Origin: Granulicella sp. L46
Lineage (GTDB): Bacteria; Acidobacteriota; Terriglobia; Terriglobales; Acidobacteriaceae
Direction: 5' to 3'
Assembly: GCF_009765785.1 (NCBI RefSeq)
Contig: NZ_LMUT01000025.1
Location: 613,254 to 677,253, forward strand
Length of the DNA: 64,000 nt
The notes under the pieces were generated by a model, which was not told the origin of the DNA, made no database searches, and saw only the letters and a program-made list of their open reading frames with translations. Within the stretch, counting starts at the first letter, position 1; each line of letters opens with the position of its first letter. Shown here piece by piece: positions 1 to 9,272 of this stretch. The translations under genes were made by a program, and so were the position numbers.

Positions 1-2
1 GA

Positions 3-548
3 GCAACTCGCCAGGGTTCGAACGCTTATGGAAACTGGGGGAGTTCTGTCGCAATACGCGGAGACCAGTGGGCGCAGACAGCGCACAGGACCAACTCCAA
101 CGGAACCGCAGCAGGCTTTCGCACCTCTGAGGGAGCCCGGGGTGTCGGTTATAACGGCGCCAATGGAAATAGCGGGTTCGTCGCGCAGGGTAAGGACGAT
201 AACGTCTACGCGGGCAGAAATGGCGATGTCTACCGCAAGGACTCAAGCGGAGATTGGCAAAAATATGAGAATGGTGGCTGGGCAGACACGGGGCCAAAGC
301 CGACTCCTCACGCCACGAATGGGACCTCAACGCGAGGTACGGGGCCTTCCCAGCAACCCGCCCGGGACGCGGCCAACCGGCCCGGCGCAGCACAACTGCC
401 TGCAACCTCTTCAGGTACGATTCAGCAGCTCGATCGAGACGCGCAAGCTCGCCAACGAGGAACCCAGCGTACCCAACAGTTCGAGCGGCATGAAGGCGGT
501 CGTTTTTCCCGAGGCTCGGGAGGAACGCCGCGCCGTCGGAATCAGTAA
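3..548 (+). CDS. C-terminal part of a repetitive secreted protein (5' end outside window)
   Basis: The open frame runs in from the left edge (codons begin at base 3) and stops at TAA 546-548, leaving about 181 residues. The first 90 residues are rich in Gly, Asn, Ser, Tyr and Trp, with repeat-like segments such as AYGNWGSS, GANGNSGF, VYAGRNGDVYRK and WQKYENGGW. The tail is Pro/Thr/Gln/Arg-rich and very basic, ending GGTPRRRNQ. This pattern is known to me from acidobacterial secreted or surface proteins of unknown role, whose tail carries Gly/Asn repeats. A different overlapping frame (28-585) is open too, but its product lacks any repeat logic and I treat it as a shadow. Function unknown. Confidence 0.6.
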   Translation, partial: ATRQGSNAYGNWGSSVAIRGDQWAQTAHRTNSNGTAAGFRTSEGARGVGYNGANGNSGFVAQGKDDNVYAGRNGDVYRKDSSGDWQKYENGGWADTGPKPTPHATNGTSTRGTGPSQQPARDAANRPGAAQLPATSSGTIQQLDRDAQARQRGTQRTQQFERHEGGRFSRGSGGTPRRRNQ

Positions 549-605
549 GCGGGCCACTCGGCAGTTCAACGTCATTCAACTCTGAACGTTCAAACGGAGG
601 AAACA

Positions 606-1193
606 GTGAAAATGATATCCAGGCAATTGAAGTTGAAAATTATCGTTGCAGGGCTTTTGGCTGCATCAGCGGTCGCAGGATTTGCCCAGAAGTATGAAAC
701 GATTGATGCCCAAGCCTATGGGACGAGCACCCAGATGGGAAAGACCGCCAGGATCAGTCTTATCATCTACCAGTATTCCACTCCCGATGATCAGAAGATT
801 CTGATCGAGTCCTTCAAGAAAGGCCAGAATGACGGCTTGGCCAATGCACTGGAAAAGATGAAAGCGGTCGGTCGCATCTCAATCACAGGTACGTTGGGCT
901 TCGATGTTTCCTACATCCACGAAACCAAGACCCCAACTGGCCGTTCCATCCGCTTCGTCACGAACCGCAGGATTGCTTTCGGCGAATCTTACTGGAACAC
1001 CCAATCGCAGTCCTTCAATCTGACGGCAGGCGAAATCAGGATCAACGACCAGGACAAAAATAAGAGCGACGGCGTTCTCTATCCAGCCAGCCAGCTCACG
1101 ATCAACAAAGACGGCGAGCCACAGTGGGACCTCAGAATCAATCCTTGGAGGCTTAACAACGTCATCGTCTGGCCGACGGGAGAACCGAAGTAG
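606..1193 (+). CDS. Secreted hypothetical protein, 195 aa
   Basis: GTG start at 606, five bases after a GGAGG at about 596-600. An in-frame ATG at 612 is an alternative. The N-terminus is a clear Sec signal peptide (basic KLK, hydrophobic IIVAGLLAASAVAG, cleavage near FAQ). The mature part of about 165 residues is polar with alternating beta-like segments and no cysteines. I recognise no domain. It sits between two other exported proteins on the same strand with short gaps (57 bases to the next likely start), so the three could be co-transcribed. Periplasmic or outer-membrane-associated location is inferred from the signal peptide only. Confidence 0.6.
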   Translation: MKMISRQLKLKIIVAGLLAASAVAGFAQKYETIDAQAYGTSTQMGKTARISLIIYQYSTPDDQKILIESFKKGQNDGLANALEKMKAVGRISITGTLGFDVSYIHETKTPTGRSIRFVTNRRIAFGESYWNTQSQSFNLTAGEIRINDQDKNKSDGVLYPASQLTINKDGEPQWDLRINPWRLNNVIVWPTGEPK

Positions 1194-1250
1194 TCCGCCA
1201 TCGTGGATTTATTTGAAGATACGCGTCAACGTTCTATTGAGGGAGTGAAG

Positions 1251-1733
1251 ATGAGAAAACAACTGCATTCTTACAGCGTAATAATCGCAACGGCCACCCT
1301 TCTGCTAGGTGGCGTCGTCGCCCATGCGGCAAGCAAGTACGTCTGCGACGAGCCAAAACCTGAAACCATGTGCACCGCGGCCAATACGTGCGGATCAGCA
1401 TCCGCTGTGTGCACTGTTAATGTGACACGGTCCGGCTATGGCGCAAACGTGAAGCCAGGGTTTCCGAAGGCGAAAAACAATCAGTTTTTCTGCATCAAAG
1501 CAGGCACGAAGGTAGTCTGGATGTCCTCGAGCAAGAACACCGGGTTCTCGATTTCGTTCGGAACAGATTCGCCCTTTGACTCTGATAATGCCATCCTCGG
1601 CGGCGGAGCAAAGCCGATAACTGTGACGGCCCAAACCCCGGGTTGCTACAAGTACGACGCTGGAGCATTCACGTCCGGGAGCGTCTACGGCATGGCTGGC
1701 GGCAGCAAGCCCGAGTTGGTCATTCTGCCGTAA
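1251..1733 (+). CDS. Secreted cysteine-containing small protein, cupredoxin-like outline
   Basis: An in-frame GTG exists at 1203, but ATG 1251 follows GGGAG closely and starts directly at a signal peptide (MRKQLHSY, then a hydrophobic stretch to AHAA), giving 160 residues. The mature protein holds six to seven cysteines near the N-terminus and core (YVCDEPK, ETMCTAANTC, AVCTVNV, FFCIKAG, PGCYKYD), which could form disulfides in the periplasm. The segment order, a beta strand with KAGTKVVWMSSS and a late TPGCYKYD, recalls a cupredoxin-type sandwich, but the usual His/Cys/Met copper ligands are not evident, so copper binding is not claimed. Function unknown. Confidence 0.6.
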   Translation: MRKQLHSYSVIIATATLLLGGVVAHAASKYVCDEPKPETMCTAANTCGSASAVCTVNVTRSGYGANVKPGFPKAKNNQFFCIKAGTKVVWMSSSKNTGFSISFGTDSPFDSDNAILGGGAKPITVTAQTPGCYKYDAGAFTSGSVYGMAGGSKPELVILP

Positions 1734-1907
1734 CGAATAGAGTGAGCTCCCGGTTATTGAGGGTTGGCATTGTGCAGTAGCGAACTCGGCGAAGAGACTC
1801 AATCGAACTCGAAGCACTAGATCTATTCACTTTTTCTGACGGGTTCCGTTTAGCCACGAGAACTTAAGGCAAGTACGCGCTCGATAACGGTTCCTAAGGA
1901 GAAGACT

Positions 1908-3608
1908 GTGACGAAGCTTGGACGGCTATTTGAAGTACCTCTCGAACAGGTATCACTTCTGGCAGCCAAATGTACAAAGACAGCTGTCGTCACAGGCCGA
2001 TTGACGTTGATTTCGACATTGATCGTCTGTTCGAGCGCCGTCGCGCAGAATGATCATGGAGCGAAGTACGTTCGCGACTCGCACCCCCCGTTTCTGAGCT
2101 ACCAGGAGCTGGTGACTCTCAACGAGCAGGAAACGGTCAATCCTGCGCTGTCCGAAAAACTCAACACGTTGTTGACGACACCATTTGTAAATAATGAAGC
2201 ATACTTCGCCGGAACAAGACCTCTTCGTCCTGCCCTCAATGGTGTGGGTCCTTCCTTACGGCTGGTCCAGTGGAATATCGAGAGGGGCATGGAACTCGAC
2301 GATATTAAGCTATTGTTGACGGACAAAAAGGGTTTCCTTGCCAAGATGCATTCCGAGGTTGCGAGTGGCGAGGACACAAAAAAACCAACGGACGAAGAAA
2401 TCAGTGCACAGATCGACTTGCTTCAATCGGCAGACGTGATCGAACTGAACGAGCTCGACTGGGGAATGAAGAGAACCGACTATCAGGCGGTGGTAAAAGA
2501 GCTTGCCAATGCGCTCAAGATGAATTGGGCTTATGGAGTCGAGTTTATAGAGGTTGATCCAAAAGTCCTCGGTCTGCAATCCTTCGCCAATGTGAAAAAT
2601 GAGACGGAACGCAAGGAATTGGAGACGCTATTTAGCGTCGATAAAGACCGCGTTCTTGGAATGCACGGAACAGCCATCCTATCTCGCTATCCTCTCCGAG
2701 ACGTAAAGCTTGTGCCGTTCAAGTATCAGGCCTACGACTGGTATAACGCCGAGAAGAAGTACGGAGCTCTCGAAGCTGGTAAGCGTAAGAGTGCGAGCTT
2801 GATCTTCGGAGAGGCGATTGTGCGCGAGGTTCGTCGCGGAGGTCGTACCAACCTCATTGCAACCATCGATGTTCCAGAACTTCCCGAGCAGAAGGTCACG
2901 ATCATCGCAACCCATCTAGAGAATCGCACGACACCAAAAGGCCGGGTTCAACAGGCAGATGAACTTCTGGATATGATTCGGCCGATCCGTAACCCGCTGA
3001 TTGTTGCCGGTGATATGAACACGACCGGAAGGGACGGTACGGTGCTCAGCATAAAATCGGCGGTGCTTAAAAAACTGAATAGCCCAACATTTTGGGCTAC
3101 GCAGGGAATAAAGTATGCCACTGGGGTTGGGGCGGTCATGGATCTTGTCAGCTTTACATTTAAGTCCGCCAAATTTCAGAGCGACCCAACAGCTTCAGGA
3201 GTTCCTTTATTGGCGCCCAATCCCGAAGAGAATTTCTTTGACCAGCTGGAGAAGTACCGCTTTGACGATGGTACGCGACTCGATTTCAGAGGCGACGAAG
3301 AGCTCTCTGTGAATCACCGTGACGGAACGTTGGGCAATTCGAACGAGCGCGCCAGCAAAGGATTCGTCACGACGTTCTCGTTGCCGCGGACACTCGGAGC
3401 CAAAGGAAAATTCAAGCTTGATTGGGTGTTTGTGAAGGCCTACCTAAAAGACGACTCTAAAGCAGCTGATGCCTACCGCTTCGCACCCAGCTTTGCACGC
3501 ACGCTGGATGATGCGAACGAAGCCCTTGCCCAACCTCTATCCGACCATGCTGCGATTACTGTAGATCTGCCACTCGTGCAACCAGCCTTAGCAGGCCCAA
3601 AGAAATGA
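1908..3608 (+). CDS. Endonuclease/exonuclease/phosphatase-family protein, exported
   Basis: 566 residues from GTG 1908, preceded by AAGGAG. The hallmarks of the DNase I-like EEP fold are present in order: QWNIERG near residue 121, a metal-binding Glu region in IELNELDWG near 177, IATHLENR, GDMNTTGRDG, and a terminal SDHAAI. Members hydrolyse phosphodiester or phosphomonoester bonds in nucleic acids, lipids or inositol phosphates with Mg2+. The substrate cannot be told from sequence. A hydrophobic segment around residues 31-47 ending VAQ suggests export although the N-terminal extension before it is long. The lone position between hypothetical secreted genes gives no pathway. Confidence 0.8.
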   Translation: MTKLGRLFEVPLEQVSLLAAKCTKTAVVTGRLTLISTLIVCSSAVAQNDHGAKYVRDSHPPFLSYQELVTLNEQETVNPALSEKLNTLLTTPFVNNEAYFAGTRPLRPALNGVGPSLRLVQWNIERGMELDDIKLLLTDKKGFLAKMHSEVASGEDTKKPTDEEISAQIDLLQSADVIELNELDWGMKRTDYQAVVKELANALKMNWAYGVEFIEVDPKVLGLQSFANVKNETERKELETLFSVDKDRVLGMHGTAILSRYPLRDVKLVPFKYQAYDWYNAEKKYGALEAGKRKSASLIFGEAIVREVRRGGRTNLIATIDVPELPEQKVTIIATHLENRTTPKGRVQQADELLDMIRPIRNPLIVAGDMNTTGRDGTVLSIKSAVLKKLNSPTFWATQGIKYATGVGAVMDLVSFTFKSAKFQSDPTASGVPLLAPNPEENFFDQLEKYRFDDGTRLDFRGDEELSVNHRDGTLGNSNERASKGFVTTFSLPRTLGAKGKFKLDWVFVKAYLKDDSKAADAYRFAPSFARTLDDANEALAQPLSDHAAITVDLPLVQPALAGPKK

Positions 3609-3789
3609 CGATCAGCTGTTTGCTTTCACCTCGAAGAGGCACGTCCGGCATGTCGAATGGCTTCTTGCGGGTGTCTTGTCGAGTCGGTGGCCAGATGTGC
3701 AACTACTGTTCAGCCTTTAGCGCCGACAGGGCTTGAAAAGAAATTTCATTTGGCTATGAATTCGCACAAAGCAATATAAGGAGCGGACT

Positions 3790-4707
3790 ATGAAGAGAAA
3801 TTCCCTAGCAGTTACTTTAGCAGCACCCCTGCTCACGATGATGTTGTGTTCGCATGTGTTATCCGCTCAGGCCACCAAATTGAGCGGACTCATAACCGGA
3901 CGAAACGGGGCCAGCATGACAGTGCAGACCTCAAGCGACCCGAAGGTGGTGGTGTTGCTGTCGGAGACCACACAGGTCGGGCAAATTCAAGGGGTGTTCA
4001 AAGCGCGACGCAAACAAATGTCAATCACCGCGCTGATCCCAGGTCTCCAGGTGCAAATCGAGGGTGCCTATAACGCTCAAAACGAATTTGTAGCGAATTC
4101 GGTCAAGTTTAAGGGCAATGATTTGGAGGACGCCCAGACTATACAAGCCGGCTTACAACCAGCGAAGGAGCAAATCCAACAGAGCCAAGCTGAATTGGAG
4201 CAGCAGCAAGCAGCACTTGAGCGGCAGCAAAAAGAGATGCAGGAACAACAACAGCAGCTCTCCGCCGCACAGGCGAAGATCGATGCCAACATGGCGGCCA
4301 TTGAGGCGGCAAACAAGCGCTTCGGACAGCTGGATGATTACAACATCATGGACGAGGTGACGGTTTACTTCGCCAACGGGAAAGTTACCATTGATCCGAA
4401 ATACAAACCGCAGCTTATGCAACTTGCGGAAAAAGCTAAAACGATCACGGCGTTTACGATTCAGGTAAAAGGCTACGCCTCATCGGTGGGCAGCGTATCG
4501 CTGAACCAGAAACTCAGCGAAGACCGGGCTAATAGCGTCACACAGTTCCTTCAGCAGCAGGGTCACATCCCTCTAACCAACATGCTTGCCCCGGGGGCTA
4601 TGGGGGAAAGTCGGCAAGTGGGCAATGACAAAACGGCGGAGAGCCAGCAACAAAATCGGCGAGTCGTCGTTAGAGTGCTTCAGAACAAAGGGATCGCTGG
4701 CAATTAG
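3790..4707 (+). CDS. OmpA-domain protein with coiled-coil linker
   Basis: 305 residues. A signal peptide (MKRNSLAVTL to LSAQ) is followed by a beta-rich N-terminal part of about 90 residues (KLSGLITGRNG, MTVQTSS) resembling DUF5666-type small beta barrels. Residues about 125-180 are a Gln/Glu/Ala-rich helix (runs of QQQ) expected to form a coiled coil. The C-terminus from about 185 is an OmpA/MotB-type peptidoglycan-binding domain: VTVYFANGKVTID, then VKGYASSVGS, LSEDRANSV and NRRVVVRV. It probably anchors the outer membrane or a periplasmic assembly to peptidoglycan. SD AAGGAG is just upstream. No operon partner is apparent. Confidence 0.85.
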   Translation: MKRNSLAVTLAAPLLTMMLCSHVLSAQATKLSGLITGRNGASMTVQTSSDPKVVVLLSETTQVGQIQGVFKARRKQMSITALIPGLQVQIEGAYNAQNEFVANSVKFKGNDLEDAQTIQAGLQPAKEQIQQSQAELEQQQAALERQQKEMQEQQQQLSAAQAKIDANMAAIEAANKRFGQLDDYNIMDEVTVYFANGKVTIDPKYKPQLMQLAEKAKTITAFTIQVKGYASSVGSVSLNQKLSEDRANSVTQFLQQQGHIPLTNMLAPGAMGESRQVGNDKTAESQQQNRRVVVRVLQNKGIAGN

Positions 4708-5165
4708 CAACAATTCAGGCTTTCTGCAGGCGACTTGGAGGTGAGACGAGAAGGCCTGTCAGGTCTAGCTTCCATCTTGAAGGCGCCTTATGGGAATTGT
4801 ATTGAGCTGGATCGCGAATCCGTCATTCGTAAGAAGCGCTCCCTGCCAGTCACAGAAGTTGATCCGTGGGAATAGACACAGATTATGAGGCTGTTGGATC
4901 CGTTACCATTGCGCGCCTTGATGGGAGAACGAAGGGAGCACCGTGATCTTCCGGTTTGAATCGAATATCAGGGGCCAGAACGCGGTTTGGAATCATCGAA
5001 AGGAATCCAATGCGTTGGGTGATGCTTCAAGGCAGTGGCCCTCTCGATTGCCTGGTCTTTGTTTCCTCGCGCTGTTCTTTTTGTGTGTCTGCGAATCGCG
5101 GAGTCTTTACGCACAAGTTCATGATGACCCAGTCGCTAGACTTCACGGGCTTCTCGCCGCCCTTG

Positions 5166-5200
5166 AAATTGCGAACTTGTAATCGAAAGTTGCCCCCAGA
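5166..5200. repeat. Short dispersed element, copy 1
   Basis: AAATTGCGAA at 5166-5175 followed 12 bases later by AGTTGCCCCCAGA at 5188-5200. The same two blocks, in the same order and orientation, occur at 52641-52732. Similarity extends a few bases left (CCGCC.TT.) and right of the first block (TGTA). Both copies are intergenic. Nature unknown. Confidence 0.5.
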
Positions 5201-5463
5201 TATAAAGAGATGCAAGCTCCACCGAATCTTGTCGCCCGTTCGCCAAGACATCAGGTACAAGCATTCTTGCATGTCCGATGGTGGCGATAGGCCCAAAGGT
5301 GTTAGCAAGCACTCAACAGTCACCGGAGAGACGGGAATGACACCACAGGCGACCGCCCAGTTATGGTTTCCGCACGTGCCAATGTCTAGGCCTTTTTGGT
5401 AGGCGCAATTCTTATCCCGATAAGAATCGCCAAAATATTGGGAAACTATCGTTTTGGGGGCCT

Positions 5464-5492
5464 GCGACAAAACCCTACCGAAACGGTATAAT
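5464..5492 (+). promoter_or_regulatory. Putative sigma-70 promoter for the gene at 5519
   Basis: TATAAT at 5487-5492 is preceded, with a 17-base spacer, by GCGACA at 5464-5469 (four of six matches to TTGACA). The start codon is only 26 bases downstream of the -10 box, so the leader would be short. Confidence 0.45.
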
Positions 5493-5518
5493 CCGCCACT
5501 GGCGAGATATCGAGATAT

Positions 5519-6793
5519 ATGGCGGACTACGAGGGCGCTTCGGCGACCGTGTATGGCGAGCATCAGAAAGTTGACATCCTGCGTCAATTGGATCGTCTTC
5601 TCGATAATCCGTACTTCTCCCACAGTAAGCGCTTTCCCAGCTTTCTCCGTTTCATCGTCCAGGAGGAACTCGAAGGTCGCGGCGACCAACTCAAGGAGCG
5701 CACCTTAGGCATCGAAGTCTTTGGCCGCCACTCCGGCTACGACACCACTTCCGACCCCATCGTCCGGGTCACTGCTGCCGAGATCCGCAAGCGCATCGCT
5801 CAGTATTACCAGAACACCGAGAGCCCCGATGAGCTCCGTATCTCCCTTCTGCCCGGCTCCTACATCCCCCACTTCGAGTGGCCATGCGCTGACTCGATCG
5901 CGCCGGCCGCTCCATCCACCGAATTGCCGTTCGCCCCTCCCCTGAACGGATCCCCCCACGCTCCATCCGGGCAAGAGGCCATCGCCGGAGACCTGCCACT
6001 GTATACGGCCCACTGGCGATTTCATGCCTGGTGGCTGGTTCTCGTCGGCGTCCTGCTATGCGCATCGCTGGTCGGCAGTTGGCTCTGGGTAGACTCGCGT
6101 CCAACCACCCTGGATCAGTTCTGGGCACCCGTCTTCGGTTCAACCGACCCCATCTCTCTCTGCTTTCCACAGAGCCCCTTCAGCGGGCAAACCCTGCTCG
6201 ACGCCTCCGCGCCCAACCAGCAGCAGCACCTCGACGAGCAAATGCGCGGTGTGGTCCTTGACGATCTCCAGCCCTTGATGAGCCTCTCCGGTCTTCTCGA
6301 GATGCGCCGCCGCCACTACACCCTGCTGGGTGAAGATACGGCCACGCTGAGCGATCTGCGCAATGGCCCAACAATATTCCTCGGTGCCTTTGACAACACC
6401 TGGACGCTACGCATGACCCGCGATCTTCGCTATCGTTTCGGAAACGATCCCGGCATGACCCATTTCTGGATCGAGGATACGCAGTCACACGAGCAACTCC
6501 GCTGGAGCGTGGACCGCCAGGTTCAGCAGACCACGCACAGCTATCGCGACTACGCGATCGTAGCCCGCTTCCGCGACGCCAACACCGGCAAGCTCGCCGT
6601 CGTGGCCGCCGGCATCGCTCGCGGCGGAACCGTCGCCGCCGGCGAATTTCTCACCCAGCCCGGCGAGATGGACGCCATCAAGGCCCATGCCCCAAAGGGC
6701 TGGAACGGCAAAAACATGGAGTTCGTCCTCAGCACCGAAATCATCGACGGTAGCTCCTCCCCGCCCAAGATTGTCGCAATGTACTTCTGGTAG
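5519..6793 (+). CDS. Membrane protein with N-terminal cyclase-associated winged-helix-like domain
   Basis: 424 residues. Residues about 20-110 match a domain I know from the N-termini of many adenylate-cyclase-like and TPR-containing regulators: ILRQLDRLLDNPYFS, FLRFIVQEELEGRGDQLKE, TLGIEVFGR, DPIVRVTAAEIRKRI. It is helical, basic and probably DNA-binding or signalling. One membrane segment lies near 168-190 (WWLVLVGVLLCASLVGSWLW), followed by an extracytoplasmic part of about 230 residues with no domain I recognise. The topology (cytoplasmic regulator-like head, one helix, external tail) is that of a one-component membrane sensor. It lies at the edge of the receptor/CRTAC1 cluster, so it may regulate that cluster, which is an inference. 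Confidence 0.65.
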   Translation: MADYEGASATVYGEHQKVDILRQLDRLLDNPYFSHSKRFPSFLRFIVQEELEGRGDQLKERTLGIEVFGRHSGYDTTSDPIVRVTAAEIRKRIAQYYQNTESPDELRISLLPGSYIPHFEWPCADSIAPAAPSTELPFAPPLNGSPHAPSGQEAIAGDLPLYTAHWRFHAWWLVLVGVLLCASLVGSWLWVDSRPTTLDQFWAPVFGSTDPISLCFPQSPFSGQTLLDASAPNQQQHLDEQMRGVVLDDLQPLMSLSGLLEMRRRHYTLLGEDTATLSDLRNGPTIFLGAFDNTWTLRMTRDLRYRFGNDPGMTHFWIEDTQSHEQLRWSVDRQVQQTTHSYRDYAIVARFRDANTGKLAVVAAGIARGGTVAAGEFLTQPGEMDAIKAHAPKGWNGKNMEFVLSTEIIDGSSSPPKIVAMYFW

Positions 6794-6889
6794 AAATCGA
6801 CAGAGAATCTACTGATCCTGTTTCAGAACCCACAATTTAAGTGGCTGGGAATTTCTACGCCGCGGTTCGAACGGTCCACGAAACGCCCA

Positions 6890-8746
6890 CTAAAACTTTG
6901 TGCCGGAGCCCTCTGCCAAGGTGACGACGCGGTCAATCTGGGAAACGGAAAATCGTTCCTTCGCTCCACTCGGCCAATGCACCTCGACGTCGCCGATGAC
7001 AGTAGCGTCGCCGAGCCCGAAGTGCAGTCGCGGATCATTGGTGGAAGCATAGCTGCCTCCCGAGATCACGTCGCCCCGCTGGCGCATGTGGTTGGCCGTG
7101 AGGTACACCGTCGCGCCAATCGCGTCCCGCGGACTCTTCGGTCCGCCCACCAGCTTGATGTCGATCCAGTTGTGCTTGTCTGGGGACACGTCCAGCAGCA
7201 GCGCGGGCGGTCCATCCATCACATTGATGACCGCGTCCATCTTGCCGTCGTTGAATAAGTCTCCGATCGCCATGCCGCGACCCACATAGGTGGTTGCCAG
7301 CGCGGTGCCTTCCACCGCCGGAACCAGCTCGATTTTTTTGCCCCCGTTGTTATGGAACAGCAGCGGCCGCTGCGCCCACGAGGTCCCCCATGCACGGTGG
7401 TCGACTGACGGGTAGACGTGCCCATTGGTTACCAGCAAGTCCTTCCATCCGTCGTTGTCGTAATCGACAAAGGCCGTGCCCCAGCCAAGGAACGGAATGG
7501 TCGGTTCGGCGATCCCCATCTCGTAGCTCACGTCGGTAAAGTTGGCGTCTCCATTGTTGCGGTAGAGCGGGTAGTAGTCGTCCGAGAAGGTCGTGTTATA
7601 CACGTCGAGCAGCCCGTTGTTCTCATAGTCTCCGATGGCAATGCCCATTGAAGCCGTCTCGCGCCCGTCCCCGTTCAGCGCATACCCCGAGACGTAACTG
7701 ACGTCGTCAAACGTCCCATTGCCCTTATTGATGTAGAGATAGTTCGGGGTCGAATCGTCAGCCACCAGCAGATCGAGCTTTCCGTCGTTGTTCACATCGA
7801 CAAAGGCCGACGACAGCCCATAGTAGTCGTTCTTGTCCGCAACCCCGGCCTTCTCGCTCACATCGGTAAAGGTTCCATCCCCGTTGTTGTGGAAGAGATG
7901 GTCGGACTCGCCTTTCAGCCCTAGCGGGCCGCACATTACGTTCATCCCGCGAAACTGGCATCCGGCCATCGTCTTGCCGACCGAAGCAGGAAGATCAGCC
8001 ATGTCGTAATGGACATAACCGGGCACGAAGAGGTCCAGCTTTCCATCGCCATCGTAATCTCCCCATGTCGCACCGGTAGACCAGTTTCCCAGGGTAACTC
8101 CGGCCTTCTCCGCCACATCGGTGAAGGTCCCATTGTGGTTATTGTGATACAGCCTGTTCTTCCCGAAGTTCGTCACATAGATATCCGGCCAGCCGTCGTT
8201 GTCATAATCACCGATGGCCACGCCAAACCCCCACCGGTCGTTCGTCACTCCGGCCTGTTCCGCCACATTGGTAAACGTTCCGTCATGATTGTTATGGAAG
8301 AGCGCTGCATGGGGCGGGATCGTCTTGCCGGTCATGGCGTCATAGGTTGAGCCGTTGACCATATAGATATCCATCCAGCCGTCGTTGTCATAGTCCACGA
8401 GGCCAACTCCGGATCCGATCGTGTCGATAATAAAGCGCTTGTCCGGCGTACCCATCTCATGGTGCCAGCTCGTTAGGCCTGCCTGCTTGGCGATGTCCTT
8501 GAAGAGCACCGGGCCGCTCTTCACAAAGCCTCCTGCGGTAATTGGGCGGAGTTGCTGGTCGTATATGGCCGCGTGGGCACCTCCGGTTTTCATCCCCGTG
8601 GTCGCCCCCTGCGCGCCTTCATCGGGCGTGTTCGATTGCGAATCTGCGGGTGGCTTGCCCGATGTCGTGGACTGAGCGCTTCCCCCGCACGGAGCCAGCA
8701 TCCCCCAGACAAGCAGCGTCACCGCTGCCGACAGGCTAGGTCGCAT
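6890..8746 (-). CDS. CRTAC1-type FG-GAP repeat protein with UnbV/ASPIC domain, secreted
   Basis: Start taken at ATG 8746, which has GGGAGG four bases upstream and leads straight into a signal peptide (MRPSLSAAVTLLVWGML). The frame is open upstream to 8836. The mature protein has about seven calcium-binding FG-GAP/VCBS motifs of the form DYDNDGWxDIY, DYDGDGKLDLF and DVNNDGKLDLL, expected to form a beta-propeller. The C-terminus is an ASPIC/UnbV domain (IGATVYL, GGSYASTNDPRLHFGLG, VEVHWPSG). Such proteins are extracellular or surface-bound and in acidobacteria and Bacteroidetes often lie beside TonB receptors. Here it is divergent from one. A role in glycan or ligand binding is plausible but unproven. 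Confidence 0.88.
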   Translation of the reverse strand: MRPSLSAAVTLLVWGMLAPCGGSAQSTTSGKPPADSQSNTPDEGAQGATTGMKTGGAHAAIYDQQLRPITAGGFVKSGPVLFKDIAKQAGLTSWHHEMGTPDKRFIIDTIGSGVGLVDYDNDGWMDIYMVNGSTYDAMTGKTIPPHAALFHNNHDGTFTNVAEQAGVTNDRWGFGVAIGDYDNDGWPDIYVTNFGKNRLYHNNHNGTFTDVAEKAGVTLGNWSTGATWGDYDGDGKLDLFVPGYVHYDMADLPASVGKTMAGCQFRGMNVMCGPLGLKGESDHLFHNNGDGTFTDVSEKAGVADKNDYYGLSSAFVDVNNDGKLDLLVADDSTPNYLYINKGNGTFDDVSYVSGYALNGDGRETASMGIAIGDYENNGLLDVYNTTFSDDYYPLYRNNGDANFTDVSYEMGIAEPTIPFLGWGTAFVDYDNDGWKDLLVTNGHVYPSVDHRAWGTSWAQRPLLFHNNGGKKIELVPAVEGTALATTYVGRGMAIGDLFNDGKMDAVINVMDGPPALLLDVSPDKHNWIDIKLVGGPKSPRDAIGATVYLTANHMRQRGDVISGGSYASTNDPRLHFGLGDATVIGDVEVHWPSGAKERFSVSQIDRVVTLAEGSGTKF

Positions 8747-9272
8747 GAACCTCCCAAGGCCGTCCATTGCCGCCCGCACCCGCGCACAGCTCGCGTACAC
8801 AGGACGGGAAGGATACCGGTTATGCCACCAACTCATCAGAAGACTCCAAAAAGGTTCCCCCCATCACAACACTCCGCAGATGGGTTCGCAACTACAGGCA
8901 GTGTGCGAGAGGGATCAAACATCGATCATGCGAGGGCCACCGCGCGTCCCTCATCCTGTGGAGATCGTCCTCCACCGGCGGATGGAGGCTTCAACCAACC
9001 GGAATATTGCCTTCGTCGTGGTGACAAAACGATAAGACCTCGACTGACTTCCGTTAGTTGGCTTCCGCGAAATTTCTGATAACAAGAGACTTGCAATGAA
9101 CTTTACCTGATAGGAACCTGACGCAATGCCGTAAAGGCCTTGTCATGCCGTAATTTCCCCATCTACAAGGGGTGAGCTCTGGAGACATATGTTCTTTCGG
9201 TTTGAACGGGATGCCGTAAGGCCAGGGCGAGCTGCAAGTCCATTTCGATGTCACCTATTTGGAGGCACCACT
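8747..9272. other. Divergent intergenic region, 526 bases
   Basis: Lies between the minus-strand CRTAC1 gene and the plus-strand TonB receptor, so it should carry both promoters. I saw no coding sequence, no strong -35/-10 pair and no clear palindrome. The receptor's Shine-Dalgarno GGAGG is at 9261-9265. Confidence 0.4.

Larger units (their letters stand above)
4708..5518. other. 811-base intergenic region
   Basis: No gene with recognisable domains was found on either strand. An open frame on the minus strand (5027-5689) overlaps the next gene and is not convincing. The region contains one copy of a short element shared with 52.6 kb (listed separately) and a promoter-like sequence just before the gene at 5519. 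Confidence 0.5.

Noticed and set aside
28-585. Open frame of 185 codons overlapping the partial gene at the left edge
   Set aside because: Another frame (3-548) shows Gly/Asn repeats and typical family segments. This one reads as low-complexity noise.
5027-5689. Minus-strand frame of 220 codons
   Set aside because: Overlaps the start of the recognised gene at 5519 and has no domain. Part of it is the translated dispersed element.
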